The notes: generated by a model not told the origin, from the sequence alone. A DNA stretch of 64,000 bases from Photobacterium piscicola (GCF_900166965.1 NZ_FUZI01000016.1:1-64000), one strand, 5' to 3'. Positions 30,949-41,268 are shown, numbered from the stretch's first letter. Numbers and translations are program-made.

Positions 30949-32547
30949 TTAATCAATTTTAGGTGGCGTTGAAAAGGTGTGATACGGCGCCGGAGAAGGA
31001 ACGGTCCATTCCAACCCTTCAGCACCTTCCCACGGTTTTGATGCTGCTTTTTCTCCTCCGCGAATACACTTCACCACCACTGCAACAAATAACAGCTGCG
31101 ATAAGCCAAATAAAAACCCACCAATACTGACCACCGCATTGATATCAGCAAACTGCAACGCATAGTCAGGGATTCGCCGAGGCATTCCCGCTAATCCCAG
31201 AAAATGCATTGGGAAAAATAAAATATTGACTGAAATTAATGAGCACCAAAAATGCCATTGAGCTAGGCGTTCATTGAACATATGCCCTGTCCATTTAGGG
31301 AGCCAGTAATACGCTGCTGCCATAATCGAAAAAATAGCCCCAGACACCAATACATAATGAAAGTGAGCCACCACAAAATAGGTATCATGGTATTGAAAAT
31401 CAGCCGGCGTAATAGCTAACATCAATCCCGAAAAGCCACCAATGGTAAACAACACAATAAACGCAATCGCAAATAGCATCGGCACTTCAAAGGTCAATGA
31501 GCCGCGCCACATAGTGGCTACCCAGTTAAACACTTTCACCCCCGTAGGCACAGAGATCAGCATGGTGCAGTACATAAAAAACAGCTCTGCCGCAACAGGC
31601 ATACCAGTGGTAAACATATGGTGTGCCCACACCAGAAAACTCAGTCCAGCAATCGAAGCGGTGGCATACACCATGGAGCTATAACCAAAGAGTTTTTTAC
31701 GCGAAAATGCAGGGATAATGGCCGAAATAATACCGAAACTCGGCAAAATCATAATATAAACTTCAGGGTGACCAAAAAACCAAAAGATGTGTTGAAACAT
31801 CACCGGATCGCCACCACCCGCGGCATCAAAAAAACTGGTACCAAAATATTTATCGGTTAATACCATGGTTACCGCACCCGCTAACACCGGCATTACCGCT
31901 ATCAATAAAAAAGCGGTGATTAACCATGTCCACACAAACAACGGCATTTTCATGTAAGTCATGCCCGGAGCGCGCATATTGATAATGGTGACCACCACAT
32001 TAATCGCCCCCATAATCGAACTGATACCCATAATATGAATCGCAAACACAAACAATCCAGTACTCGCAGGGCTATAGGTGGTTGATAACGGTGCATAAAA
32101 TGTCCAGCCAAAATTCGGGCCGCCGCCTTCCATAAATAATGATGCCAACAACAAACTAAAGGCAAATGGTAGGATCCAAAAACTCCAATTATTCATCCGT
32201 GGCAATGCCATATCTGGCGCACCAATCATTAATGGAATCATCCAATTAGCTAAACCAGTAAAGGCTGGCATCACCGCACCAAATACCATAATCAAACCAT
32301 GAACGGTGGTCATTTGATTAAAAAAGTTAGGCTCAACTAATTGTAATCCGGGCTGAAATAACTCAGCACGAATAACCATCGCCATCGCTCCGCCAATAAA
32401 AAACATCGACAAACTAAACAGCAAATACAACGAACCAATGTCTTTATGGTTAGTGGTAAAGATCCACCGTTTAATTCCCTTTGGCGGATGATGTTCATGG
32501 TGATCAACGCTAGGTTGGTGAGGCGATATATCCGTCATGCTGGTCAT
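30949..32547 (-). CDS. coxA: Cytochrome c oxidase subunit I (A1 type)
   Basis: The 532-aa catalytic subunit has 12 membrane segments. Heme and CuB ligands are visible in TTVHGLIMVF (low-spin heme), GHPEVYIMILP (CuB His, the proton-channel Glu and the crosslinked Tyr), HHMFTTGMP, and HDTYFVVAHFHYVL. The Glu in GHPEVY marks an A1-type proton-pumping oxidase. It follows coxB by 9 bp. Confidence 0.97.
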   Translation of the reverse strand: MTSMTDISPHQPSVDHHEHHPPKGIKRWIFTTNHKDIGSLYLLFSLSMFFIGGAMAMVIRAELFQPGLQLVEPNFFNQMTTVHGLIMVFGAVMPAFTGLANWMIPLMIGAPDMALPRMNNWSFWILPFAFSLLLASLFMEGGGPNFGWTFYAPLSTTYSPASTGLFVFAIHIMGISSIMGAINVVVTIINMRAPGMTYMKMPLFVWTWLITAFLLIAVMPVLAGAVTMVLTDKYFGTSFFDAAGGGDPVMFQHIFWFFGHPEVYIMILPSFGIISAIIPAFSRKKLFGYSSMVYATASIAGLSFLVWAHHMFTTGMPVAAELFFMYCTMLISVPTGVKVFNWVATMWRGSLTFEVPMLFAIAFIVLFTIGGFSGLMLAITPADFQYHDTYFVVAHFHYVLVSGAIFSIMAAAYYWLPKWTGHMFNERLAQWHFWCSLISVNILFFPMHFLGLAGMPRRIPDYALQFADINAVVSIGGFLFGLSQLLFVAVVVKCIRGGEKAASKPWEGAEGLEWTVPSPAPYHTFSTPPKID

Positions 32548-32556
32548 TCCTTATCA

Positions 32557-33693
32557 CTACAGTCCATTTTTAATTGCTTGAACATCGGCGGCTTGCACGG
32601 TTTCTCCGGTATTATTTCCCCAAGCATTACGTTCATAGGTAATCACGGCCGCTAATTCTTTAAGGCTTAATTGCGGGCCAAAAGCTTGCATCGCCGTCCC
32701 CGTACTGCCATGCACCACAATTTTGATATGTTCAATACGCTGCTGCGGATCAATCGATACCCCTTCAGCCGCTAATGCAGGAAAAGCCCCCGGAATCCCT
32801 TCACCATTGGCTTGATGACACATCGCACAACGGTTGTTATAGGTTTTTTCACCCAAAACCATTAATTCATCCATCGGCATGGTCATATCTAATAACCGCT
32901 GTTCTTGCTCACGTGCTTGACGTTGACTCGCTTGGGTTTGTTGCAGCCATTGGTCGTACTCTGGCTGTGTTTTTGCAATCACCACAATTGGCATAAAACC
33001 ATGATCTTTACCACACAACTCCGCACACTGACCTCGATAAATGCCCGGTTCATCAATGCGTGTCCATGCTTCATTAATAAACCCCGGATTAGCATCTTTT
33101 TTAACGGCAAACGCAGGTACCCACCAAGAATGGATAACATCTTGTGACGTCACTAAAAAACGGATTTTTTTGTTAATCGGTACCACTAATGGATAGTCAA
33201 CTTCTAACAGATAATTGGCTCTTTTCGGGCGTTGGTTATCAATTTGAGCAGCACTGGTCGCGAGATGAGAATAAAACTCAACGTCTTGATCAAAATAGCG
33301 GTAATGCCATTTCCATTGCGAGCCTGTCACTTGAATAGTGAGATCAGATTTAGAGGGGTCTTCCATTGCAAGTAAGGTTTTCGTAGCGGGAATAGCCATC
33401 GCAATTAAGATGATAAAGGGGATCAGCGTCCAAATAATTTCAACTTTGGTACTTTCATGAAAAGAGGCAGCAACAGCACCTTTTGATTTTCGATGGTGGA
33501 AAATAGACCAAAACATGGCCCCAAATACCACCACACCGATAGCAATACAGATATAAAGAATCGTCATATGTAAACCAAACACATCTTGGCTTATTGCGGT
33601 AACACCCCGCGTCATATTAAGTTGCATTGTTTCACCCAGCAATGGGGATGAAAATACAATTAATCCACTACTACCGATCAGTTTACGCACCAT
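32557..33693 (-). CDS. coxB: Cytochrome c oxidase subunit II with fused cytochrome c domain
   Basis: The 378-aa subunit has two membrane segments (about 41-63 and 85-107). The CuA domain carries His188, Cys223, Cys227, His231 and Met234 (CAELCGKDHGFM). A C-terminal class I cytochrome c domain has the heme motif CAMCH at 289-293 and an axial Met in TAMQAFG. The fusion makes this a caa3-like enzyme. The start at 33693 is preferred to 33768 because a perfect AAAGGAGGT site lies before it. It is first in the oxidase operon. Confidence 0.95.
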   Translation of the reverse strand: MVRKLIGSSGLIVFSSPLLGETMQLNMTRGVTAISQDVFGLHMTILYICIAIGVVVFGAMFWSIFHHRKSKGAVAASFHESTKVEIIWTLIPFIILIAMAIPATKTLLAMEDPSKSDLTIQVTGSQWKWHYRYFDQDVEFYSHLATSAAQIDNQRPKRANYLLEVDYPLVVPINKKIRFLVTSQDVIHSWWVPAFAVKKDANPGFINEAWTRIDEPGIYRGQCAELCGKDHGFMPIVVIAKTQPEYDQWLQQTQASQRQAREQEQRLLDMTMPMDELMVLGEKTYNNRCAMCHQANGEGIPGAFPALAAEGVSIDPQQRIEHIKIVVHGSTGTAMQAFGPQLSLKELAAVITYERNAWGNNTGETVQAADVQAIKNGL

Positions 33694-33907
33694 CGTCCTG
33701 ACCTCCTTTGTCGGCGACATTCCACCTTCCACAGCACATGCAGCGACACTTTTATTCACCCGCAGCAAAGCTAAAATAACATTCCTCTATGTTTAACTTA
33801 GGCACTAAACAGCAATAGCGCAAAAAATCACCACAAATAATTACTAACAAATTAGTAGATAAGCCAATGATATTCGAGACATAATCGCCAAAAATCATTT
33901 TACGAAG

Positions 33908-33938
33908 CAAAAAAAAAGCGCAGCTTATGCGCTACGCT
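33908..33938 (-). terminator. Rho-independent terminator of lexA
   Basis: On the minus strand, AGCGTAGC and GCTGCGCT form an eight-base stem (one G-T pair) followed by nine T. It lies about 40 bp after the lexA stop and separates lexA from the cox operon promoter region. Confidence 0.85.
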
Positions 33939-33973
33939 ATTTGGTGTTGACTCAATCTGTCGTTAGCGGATAG

Positions 33974-34594
33974 TTACATCCAATCAGCGTTACGGATCAC
34001 GCCAACAGCAATACCTTCAATGGTTAAGTTTTGATGCTCTAAATCAACCTTAATCGGCGAAAATTCTTCATTTTCAGCATGAAGTAATACTTTTGAGCCC
34101 TGCTTATCCAGTCGTTTAACCGTCACTTCGTCATCCACACGAGCAACAACAACTTGGCCATTATGTACATCTTGCGTTTTATGTACAGCGAGTAAATCAC
34201 CGTCCATAATGCCGATGTTTTTCATGCTCATACCATTCACACGCAATAAGAAATCGGCGCGAGGTTTAAACAAGCTTGGATCAACCTCATAATGCGCTTC
34301 AACATGCTCTTGCGCTAAAATAGGTTCACCTGCAGCCACACGGCCAATTAAAGGTAACCCTTTTTCATCGGCAACATCATCCGCAATTAATAAGCGGATC
34401 CCGCGTGATGCGCCGGGAATAATTTCTAATACACCTTTACGAGCTAAGGCTTTTAAATGTTCTTCTGCTGCATTAGCAGAACGGAAACCAAGTTCACGTG
34501 CAATTTCAGCACGTGTTGGTGGCATTCCACAGTCATCAATCTTTGCTTTGATTAAATCAAAGACTTGTTGTTGTCGCGGCGTTAACGGCTTCAT
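33974..34594 (-). CDS. lexA: SOS repressor LexA
   Basis: The 206-aa repressor controls the SOS regulon and self-cleaves when RecA is activated. The N-terminal winged helix (about 1-70) has [20 protein letters not shown]. The cleavage site is Ala88-Gly89 (RVAAGEP). The catalytic Ser123 (GMSMKN) and Lys160 (TVKRL) are present. Two SOS boxes lie immediately upstream. It is divergent from plsB. The terminator downstream separates it from coxB. Confidence 0.97.
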   Translation of the reverse strand: MKPLTPRQQQVFDLIKAKIDDCGMPPTRAEIARELGFRSANAAEEHLKALARKGVLEIIPGASRGIRLLIADDVADEKGLPLIGRVAAGEPILAQEHVEAHYEVDPSLFKPRADFLLRVNGMSMKNIGIMDGDLLAVHKTQDVHNGQVVVARVDDEVTVKRLDKQGSKVLLHAENEEFSPIKVDLEHQNLTIEGIAVGVIRNADWM

Positions 34595-34601
34595 GAGTCA
34601 C

Positions 34602-34636
34602 CTGTCTTTTTATACAGTTGCTGTGAGTATATCCAG
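34602..34636. promoter_or_regulatory. Two tandem SOS (LexA) boxes upstream of lexA
   Basis: CTGTCTTTTTATACAG at 34602-34617 and CTGTGAGTATATCCAG at 34621-34636 both fit CTG-N10-CAG. They start 19 bp apart, nearly two helical turns, 8 bp upstream of the lexA ATG. The reverse complement of the second is close to an E. coli lexA operator. Autorepression by LexA is inferred from established knowledge. Confidence 0.92.
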
Positions 34637-34776
34637 TGTTCAAAGACAATAAAAGCCAATTGTTTACGAAAACAGCAATTTGAGTAGGAATTCAAAGCCA
34701 TTCAGTCACTTGGATTGAAAAAATATAATGCTATTATTTGTGGCAATAATTCTAACAGAATCAATCATCTTTACTT

Positions 34777-34793
34777 AACTGGTCATGCCAGAT
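34777..34793. promoter_or_regulatory. Candidate FadR-binding site upstream of plsB
   Basis: AACTGGTCATGCCAGAT resembles the FadR consensus AACTGGTCNGACCAGTT, with the core TGGTC and CCA half sites intact. It lies about 150 bp before the plsB ATG in the lexA-plsB divergent region. FadR control of plsB would link acyl-CoA level to phospholipid synthesis. Two core positions differ, so this is tentative. Confidence 0.5.
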
Positions 34794-34944
34794 CGATTTT
34801 TAATCCAAAAGTTGTCACAAAAATAAACCATGACTTAGTTAAAAAAGTGGTATTTTAACGTTTATTTACCGCATATCTCCTGCATGAAAGCTGCATTTTT
34901 CTGCTATTGTGCGGCGCATTAAGATTCAGAGGCTAATTATATCT

Positions 34945-37383
34945 ATGTCAAGCGGGCAGAAAATCTATCAACAATTATTAAAATTGCCACTTTCTTTGTT
35001 GGTAAAACCTCATTCGATTCCATCTGATCCAGTTGCTGACCTAGAACTCGATTTAGCACGCCCAATCGTCTATATATTGCCGTACCGTTCTAATACTGAT
35101 CTATTAACTCTACGTAGCAGTGCACTTGCATCAGGCTTACCAGACCCATTATCGCTATTAGAAATTAATGGCCAATCATTTCCACGCTTCGTTTGTGTTG
35201 CTGAAAATCCAAGTGTGTTTGGTAATAAAACCGGCTTACCACAAGATTCAATTACACTTTTTAGTGAGCTATTGGAATTACATAAACAAGACAGTGAATT
35301 AAATATTCAATTAATTCCAGCGTCTATTTTATGGGGTCGTGCTCCAGGTAAAGAATCAAAAAACAAACCTATTTTACGTCCTCTTAATGGTCCTAAAAAA
35401 ACCTGGGCAATTGTCGGTCATGGTCGTGATTGTGTTGTCCGTCTAAGCACACCAGTGTCTCTTCGCTATATGGCAGATAACCACGGTACTGATGATGCGA
35501 TTGCACAAAAATTAGCGCGCGTGGCAAAAATTCACTTTTCACGTCAATTACTCGCAACATCAGGCCCTCGATTGCCAGATCGTAAACAACTTTTCAAACG
35601 TTTATTAGCATCAAAAGCGATTGATAAGGTAGTACAAGAAGAAGCATTAAGCCGTCAAGTACCCGTTGAAAAAGTACGTCGTGAAGCGATTGCGATGATG
35701 GAAGAAATTGCGGCTGATTTTTCTTACCCATTAATTAAAAATGGTGAACGTTTCTTAGGTTGGCTATGGAATAAGCTTTATCAAGGGCTTAACATCACCA
35801 ATGCGCAGCGAATTCGTCGGTTAGCACAAGATGGTCATGAAATTGTTTATGTCCCTTGCCACCGTAGCCATATGGATTACTTGTTACTGTCTTATGTACT
35901 GTACCAAGAAGGATTAGTACCACCGCATATTGCCGCTGGTATAAACCTTAACTTCTTCCCTGCCGGACCTATTTTCCGTCGAGGTGGTGCATTCTTTATT
36001 CGCCGTAGTTTTAAAGGTGATCGCCTTTATTCGACGGTTTTCCGCGAATATTTAGCCCAGTTATTTGCTAAAGGTTACTCGGTTGAGTATTTCAGTGAAG
36101 GCGGCCGTTCTCGTACTGGGCGTTTACTTCCCGCTAAAACAGGCATGTTATCAATGACCATCCAAGCGATGTTACGCGGCTTAAATCGCCCTGTGACCTT
36201 GGTACCGGTTTATATTGGTTACGAGCACGTAATGGAAGTGGGTACGTATGCCAAAGAGCTACAAGGCAAACGCAAAGAAAAAGAAAATGTCGGCCAAGTA
36301 CTGCGTACTCTACGTAAATTACGTAATTTTGGTAAAGGCTACGTCAACTTTGGTGAGCCGTTATCACTCAATCAATATTTAAATGATAACGTGCCTGACT
36401 GGCACCAAGATATCAATCCAATAGAGCCGCAGCGTCCAAACTGGCTATCACCAGTGGTGAATGATTTAGCGGTTAAGATGATGACCCATATTAATGATGC
36501 AGCCGCCACTAACGCGCTAACATTATGTGCGCTAGCACTGTTGTCATCTCGCCAACGAGCATTAAGCCGTAGTTCATTAGAGCAGCAAATTGAATGTTAT
36601 CTTGAACTGCTACGTAATGCACCGTACTCAAGTCATTGCACTACGCCAAAAGATAATGCCACTCAATTAGTTGATCATGCGATTACCATGGATAAATTCT
36701 TGGTTGAGCGTGACGTACTCGGTGAAATTATCTCACTGGATCGTGAGCAATCAATCTTAATGACTTACTATCGCAACAACATTATTCACTTGTTTGCGCT
36801 ACCGTCACTAATTGCTCATATGGTGATACAACAACAATGCTTAACCCGAGCTGAAATCCATCAAAAAGTTGAATTATTGTATCCGTTCTTAAAAGCTGAA
36901 TTGTTCTTACGTTTTGATGCAGAACAATTAACACTAGAAATTGATCGTCTAATCGCAGAGCTTGTTCGCCAGCGATTATTACTACTTAATGGTGACAGCA
37001 TTGCGATTAATAATGCTCGAATTGGGCCATTACAACTGCTAGCTCGTACCATTACTGAAACCTTACAACGTTACGCCATTGCACTGACGCTACTCAACGC
37101 TGATCCGCAATTACCAAAAACCGATTTAGAACAACAGAGCCAAGTGCTTGCTCAGCGTTTAAGTCGCTTACATGGTATTAATGCTCCTGAGTTTTTCGAT
37201 AAAGGCGTATTTAGTACATTAGTCAAAACGTTACGTAATGAAGGCTACCTTAATGATGAGTGTCATGCTGTGACACAACCGGTAGAGAAGCTGGCAGATT
37301 TATTGACGTCATTAGTTTCACCTGAAGTGAAATTAACCATTCAAGCTGTGATGCAGCCAGATGAAGAACCAACCAACGACTAA
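34945..37383 (+). CDS. plsB: Glycerol-3-phosphate acyltransferase PlsB
   Basis: The 812-aa inner-membrane enzyme transfers acyl chains from acyl-ACP or acyl-CoA to glycerol-3-phosphate, the first step of phospholipid synthesis. The catalytic HX4D motif is HRSHMD at 306-311. GAFFIRRSF and [10 protein letters not shown] are acyltransferase blocks II and III. The start [17 protein letters not shown] at 34945 matches E. coli PlsB better than the open extension to 34909. It is divergent from lexA and convergent with ubiA. Confidence 0.97.
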   Translation: MSSGQKIYQQLLKLPLSLLVKPHSIPSDPVADLELDLARPIVYILPYRSNTDLLTLRSSALASGLPDPLSLLEINGQSFPRFVCVAENPSVFGNKTGLPQDSITLFSELLELHKQDSELNIQLIPASILWGRAPGKESKNKPILRPLNGPKKTWAIVGHGRDCVVRLSTPVSLRYMADNHGTDDAIAQKLARVAKIHFSRQLLATSGPRLPDRKQLFKRLLASKAIDKVVQEEALSRQVPVEKVRREAIAMMEEIAADFSYPLIKNGERFLGWLWNKLYQGLNITNAQRIRRLAQDGHEIVYVPCHRSHMDYLLLSYVLYQEGLVPPHIAAGINLNFFPAGPIFRRGGAFFIRRSFKGDRLYSTVFREYLAQLFAKGYSVEYFSEGGRSRTGRLLPAKTGMLSMTIQAMLRGLNRPVTLVPVYIGYEHVMEVGTYAKELQGKRKEKENVGQVLRTLRKLRNFGKGYVNFGEPLSLNQYLNDNVPDWHQDINPIEPQRPNWLSPVVNDLAVKMMTHINDAAATNALTLCALALLSSRQRALSRSSLEQQIECYLELLRNAPYSSHCTTPKDNATQLVDHAITMDKFLVERDVLGEIISLDREQSILMTYYRNNIIHLFALPSLIAHMVIQQQCLTRAEIHQKVELLYPFLKAELFLRFDAEQLTLEIDRLIAELVRQRLLLLNGDSIAINNARIGPLQLLARTITETLQRYAIALTLLNADPQLPKTDLEQQSQVLAQRLSRLHGINAPEFFDKGVFSTLVKTLRNEGYLNDECHAVTQPVEKLADLLTSLVSPEVKLTIQAVMQPDEEPTND

Positions 37384-37394
37384 CGGTTCGCCAT

Positions 37395-37422
37395 AAAAAA
37401 AGCGCCTAACGGCGCTTTTTTT
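37395..37422. terminator. Bidirectional terminator between plsB and ubiA
   Basis: AGCGCC and GGCGCT with a TAAC loop are flanked by seven A and seven T, extending the stem. It serves both convergent transcripts. Confidence 0.88.
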
Positions 37423-37450
37423 ATGCTCCAAGATCATGGCTATTGATCGC

Positions 37451-38314
37451 TTATTGCCATAATACACTCAGGCTAATACCGATAAATATCACCATTCCGA
37501 CGTAATTATTATTTAAAAATGCTTTAAAACATTGTTCACGTTGGCGGCCTTGAATCAGCATTTGTTGATAAACAAACAAAGCTGAAGCTAATAACAATGC
37601 CCAATAATAACCTTGATTTAATTGTAAAATACCACCGATAGCAATCAATAACATGATCGTTGCTAACTGTAATAAACCCACAATTAATTTATCAAACCGA
37701 CCAAAAAGAATCGCGGTGGATTTAATTCCAACCTTGAGGTCATCATCACGATCAACCATCGCATACAGCGTATCGTAAGCAATGGTCCATAAAATATTGG
37801 CTGCAAATAATAACCATGCCACGGCAGGTAACGCACCCGATTGAGCAGCGTATGCCATCGGAATTGACCACCCAAATGCCGCCCCTAATACCAATTGTGG
37901 TAAATGAGTATAACGCTTCATAAATGGATAAGCCGCAGCCAGTATTACAGCGACTACCGACAACATAATGGTAAGGTTATTCATGGTGAGTACTAATAAA
38001 AACGACACTAACACCAATAAAATAAATAACCCTAACGCTTCACGTTCAGAGACTTTCCCTGATGGCATTGGACGATTAGCGGTACGCTTTACATGGCCAT
38101 CAACATTGCGATCTGCAAAATCATTGATCACGCAACCCGCGGCGCGCATAAACACCACCCCCAGCACAAACACCACTAATACATCTAATTTAGGAAAACC
38201 ATCCCCAGCTAAAAATAACGCCCACAAGGTTGGCCATAACAACAATAAACTGCCAATTGGGCGATCAAAACGGGCTAACTGCCAAAAAGCTCTGGCCTTG
38301 GTTATTTCTAACAT
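37451..38314 (-). CDS. ubiA: 4-hydroxybenzoate octaprenyltransferase
   Basis: The 287-aa membrane enzyme prenylates 4-hydroxybenzoate in ubiquinone synthesis. Two Asp-rich motifs bind the polyprenyl diphosphate: NDFADRNVD at 64-72 and [13 protein letters not shown] near 180-192. About nine membrane segments are visible. It overlaps the end of ubiC by 7 bp, forming the ubiC-ubiA operon. Confidence 0.97.
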   Translation of the reverse strand: MLEITKARAFWQLARFDRPIGSLLLLWPTLWALFLAGDGFPKLDVLVVFVLGVVFMRAAGCVINDFADRNVDGHVKRTANRPMPSGKVSEREALGLFILLVLVSFLLVLTMNNLTIMLSVVAVILAAAYPFMKRYTHLPQLVLGAAFGWSIPMAYAAQSGALPAVAWLLFAANILWTIAYDTLYAMVDRDDDLKVGIKSTAILFGRFDKLIVGLLQLATIMLLIAIGGILQLNQGYYWALLLASALFVYQQMLIQGRQREQCFKAFLNNNYVGMVIFIGISLSVLWQ

Positions 38315-38850
38315 CCTTTTTCCTTAGCATATACTGGCGATTCGGTTAAGAATAGCTCCGCCACCAGCATTGGCTTTTCATTGATCCATAATCGCGAACG
38401 TCGTGCCCATCGAGGCTGCTGTTGAGTGCCAAGATTGGCGACTTCCAAAGCGTCACGGCGTGAATTTCTATCATTAAAAACACGATAACCTAACGGTATA
38501 TTGCCTAAATCGACAAGGTCTTGCTCTGCACCACTTAAGGTTGTCATTGGGATCAACGTTCGCGCAAATACCCATGGTTGTTGATCACCATAAAGCATCA
38601 CTTCTCGTTCTAAACAATCACTGTCACCGACAAGCTGCCGTTCCATTACTGACAGATGGCTGTTGCTGATCATTGTCTGCGCTAACACCGTCACTGTAAA
38701 ATGTTGACAATATTGTGCCAATCGACGTGACAATGATGCCGATTCTAGCAACCAGGCTCCATGTGATGTTTGTTCTAATGCCCATGATTGCACCGAGTAC
38801 CATTTAGCACTTTGAATCAGGGGACTGTACAACTGCTTGAATTCCGACAT
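38308..38850 (-). CDS. ubiC: Chorismate lyase
   Basis: The 180-aa soluble enzyme cleaves chorismate to 4-hydroxybenzoate and pyruvate, the committed step of ubiquinone synthesis. [21 protein letters not shown] contains conserved active-site residues including the Arg, and PLGYRVF is typical. It is translated first in the ubiCA unit, directly upstream of its pathway partner, and is divergent from the FliL-like gene. Confidence 0.95.
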   Translation of the reverse strand: MSEFKQLYSPLIQSAKWYSVQSWALEQTSHGAWLLESASLSRRLAQYCQHFTVTVLAQTMISNSHLSVMERQLVGDSDCLEREVMLYGDQQPWVFARTLIPMTTLSGAEQDLVDLGNIPLGYRVFNDRNSRRDALEVANLGTQQQPRWARRSRLWINEKPMLVAELFLTESPVYAKEKGC

Positions 38851-39019
38851 TTTTTATACTACAAAATTAACAAACACGTGATCAAAACACTTGGTAGAAA
38901 GCGGTTAATTTATTACCATATTGATCTGCTATTGTAGCAAGAGGTAACGACTTCGAATATCGTTAACGCTAGTAGATTACACCTTGTTGCGTCTAAATGT
39001 CCCTAACTGCATGAGTATC

Positions 39020-39442
39020 ATGATGAAAAAAACTGTTTTTGTAGTAAGTTTCTTGATGGCGATAACATTCCTTTCGCCAATCACTTATGCAAAACAGCCC
39101 GCAACTGAGTCGGCTCAGTCAGGTATTACTTATTACACCTTAACACCTGATATCATAACTAATTATGTTATTAATGGTACTCGTCTCGGGTATATTCGAC
39201 TCCAAGTTGACTTAATGCTCACCGACAATAATCAACGGGCTAACATTGAACACCATGCGCCACTGATTCGCGATAGCATTATCAGCATTATTAACCAACA
39301 ACCGGAACAACAAATAAAATCCTTAGCTGGACGTGAAAAAATTCGTCAGTTAAGTAAACAAAAAATTAATCAATTATTAGTTGTTGAAACGGGTCAGACC
39401 GCGGTCAATGAACTGTTGTTTACTAAGTACTTATACCAATAA
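39020..39442 (+). CDS. Periplasmic FliL-like protein
   Basis: The 140-aa product has a signal peptide (about 1-24, ending in ITYA) and a domain like the periplasmic part of flagellar FliL: YYTLTPDIITNYV, LGYIRLQVDLML and the REKIRQLSKQKINQLL helix. A FliL-like gene adjoins ubiC in Vibrio, from memory. Unlike true FliL it stands outside a flagellar operon and has a cleavable-looking signal. ATG codons at 39011, 39020 and 39023 are possible starts. The role is unknown. Confidence 0.8.
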   Translation: MMKKTVFVVSFLMAITFLSPITYAKQPATESAQSGITYYTLTPDIITNYVINGTRLGYIRLQVDLMLTDNNQRANIEHHAPLIRDSIISIINQQPEQQIKSLAGREKIRQLSKQKINQLLVVETGQTAVNELLFTKYLYQ

Positions 39443-39450
39443 TTACCCAT

Positions 39451-39478
39451 AAAAAAAGCGCCCAAAGGCGCTTTTTTT
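39451..39478. terminator. Bidirectional terminator between the FliL-like gene and glpD
   Basis: AAAAAAAGCGCC and GGCGCTTTTTTT form a stem with a small CAAA loop. A- and T-runs on either side allow termination in both directions. Confidence 0.88.
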
Positions 39479-39501
39479 ATAGCCGTTTTTTATAATAATG
39501 G

Positions 39502-41037
39502 CTATGCGGCGGCGATCACTGCTTGTGGTTGGTGCTCAGTAATATAATCACCAATCAATTGTTGTTGTAATGGCGTTAAATACAAACCTAATTTACTTCG
39601 ACGCCATAGCGCATCAGTTGCGGTTTGTACAAACTCATACGCCATTAAATAATCCAGCTCACACTGATAAACCCCTTCACCGAAATGTTGTCCCATTTCA
39701 GCTTCAGTGGTGATTCCAGCAAATAACGTCTCTGCTCGAATACCATAATTATGTGCGATGCGCTGACAAGTAAACGTCGTTAACCATGGGTACTGTTGCT
39801 GCAACTGTGCGGCTAATTTATCACCATCAAAATTAGCACTGCCCCCTGGCAAATAACTGTCTTTAGTCCAAGATGGGCCCATTTGAGAATAAAATGGCGC
39901 TAACTTAGCTAACGCTGATTCTGCCAATTTTCGATAAGTAGTGAGCTTACCACCAAAAACCGACAGTAAAGGCGCTTCATCTGCTTGCTGCTCTAACTCT
40001 AAGGTATAATCACGTGTCACCGCTTGTGGGGAATCGGATTCATCATCACACAATGGTCGAACGCCACTCCAACTCCATACCACATCTTCTCGCTGGCATT
40101 GGTGCACAAAATGGTTGTTATACACCTTAAGTAAATAATCAATTTCTTGATCATCAATAGCGACATCACGTGGATCACCATGGTATTCAACATCGGTGGT
40201 ACCTATCACCGAGAAGCGATCCAAGTATGGAATCACAAACACAATCCGGTTATCTTCATTTTGAAGAATATACGCTTGTGGTTGATCATGCACTCGTGGC
40301 ACCACAATATGGGAGCCTTTAATTAACCGAATATTACGTGGCGAAATCAAATCAGTGCTGTGATCATAAAACGATTTCACCCAAGGTCCGGTCGCATTCA
40401 CCAACCCATGCGCATAACGTTGAAAAACCTCACCCGACAACTGATCTTTAATGGTGACACGCCACAAATCCCCTTCTCGAACGGCTTGTTCTACTCGACA
40501 GCGATTGCGTACTTCAGCGCCTTTTTGGTCAGCTTCCATCGCATTTAAAATCACCAGTCGCGCATCATCAACCCAGCAATCAGAGTATTCAAAACCTTGT
40601 TTAATCGAGGGTACTAATACTGATTCAGCACCAAATGATAACCCTTTACTGGCAGGGAGAGTGGTGCGTTTTCCTAGGTGATCATATAAGAATAATCCAG
40701 CACGAATCATCCATGCGGGACGTAAATGCGGTTGATGTGGCAATCGAAAACGCATGGGTTTGGCAATATGGGGCGCTTTTTTAAGTAGCACTTCCCGCTC
40801 AGCTAAGGCTTCTGCTACTAATCGAAATTCATAATGCTCAAGGTAACGTAAGCCACCATGAATTAACTTAGAGCTTGCTGATGAGGTCGCAGAAGCAAAA
40901 TCATCTGCCTCATAAAGACCGACACTCAACCCGCGACCTGCGGCATCAGCAGCAATGCCAGTACCATTAATGCCGCCACCAATCACTATTAAATCTAACG
41001 TTTGACTATTTTCGAGGCCGCTTAATGCTACTGTCAT
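39502..41037 (-). CDS. glpD: Aerobic glycerol-3-phosphate dehydrogenase
   Basis: The 511-aa FAD enzyme at the inner membrane oxidises glycerol-3-phosphate to DHAP and passes electrons to ubiquinone. The FAD-binding motif is DLIVIGGGINGTGIA near the N-terminus. SSKLIHGGLRYLEHYEFRLV and YGGKLTTYR-like SVFGGKLTTYRKLAE are family marks. ATG 41037 with an AGGTG site is preferred over the GTG at 41046. GlpR-like operators lie just upstream. Confidence 0.96.
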   Translation of the reverse strand: MTVALSGLENSQTLDLIVIGGGINGTGIAADAAGRGLSVGLYEADDFASATSSASSKLIHGGLRYLEHYEFRLVAEALAEREVLLKKAPHIAKPMRFRLPHQPHLRPAWMIRAGLFLYDHLGKRTTLPASKGLSFGAESVLVPSIKQGFEYSDCWVDDARLVILNAMEADQKGAEVRNRCRVEQAVREGDLWRVTIKDQLSGEVFQRYAHGLVNATGPWVKSFYDHSTDLISPRNIRLIKGSHIVVPRVHDQPQAYILQNEDNRIVFVIPYLDRFSVIGTTDVEYHGDPRDVAIDDQEIDYLLKVYNNHFVHQCQREDVVWSWSGVRPLCDDESDSPQAVTRDYTLELEQQADEAPLLSVFGGKLTTYRKLAESALAKLAPFYSQMGPSWTKDSYLPGGSANFDGDKLAAQLQQQYPWLTTFTCQRIAHNYGIRAETLFAGITTEAEMGQHFGEGVYQCELDYLMAYEFVQTATDALWRRSKLGLYLTPLQQQLIGDYITEHQPQAVIAAA

Positions 41038-41060
41038 AATATTCACACCTATTCAATCAA

Positions 41061-41100
41061 ACATAACAAAACGAACTATAAATGTTCGTTCGAAAGTAAT
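41061..41100. promoter_or_regulatory. GlpR-like operator pair upstream of glpD
   Basis: AATGTTCGTTCGAAAGTAAT at 41081-41100 contains a perfect half site WATKYTCGWW followed by an inverted CGAAA half. The adjacent 41061-41080 contains AAACGAAC, an inverted copy of the same GTTCGTT core. Together they resemble tandem GlpR operators. glpR is the neighbouring gene, which supports the assignment. Confidence 0.65.
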
Positions 41101-41205
41101 TAATTTGATAATAGCGTATATATTGATCTAATCCAGCCTTAGTTAATATTGTTGTGACATAAGTTTGATCATTAGCGCAAATTTGATGTTTATCGCTATT
41201 TGGGC

Positions 41206-41237
41206 AAAAAAAACGGGCTTCTTTAATAGAAGCCCGT
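41206..41237 (-). terminator. Rho-independent terminator of glpR
   Basis: On the minus strand, ACGGGCTTCT and AGAAGCCCGT form a perfect ten-base stem followed by seven or more T. It separates glpR from glpD, so glpD has its own promoter. Confidence 0.88.
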
Positions 41238-41268
41238 TAGTGCAGTCTTTATTTATCGCGGTAAGCGT

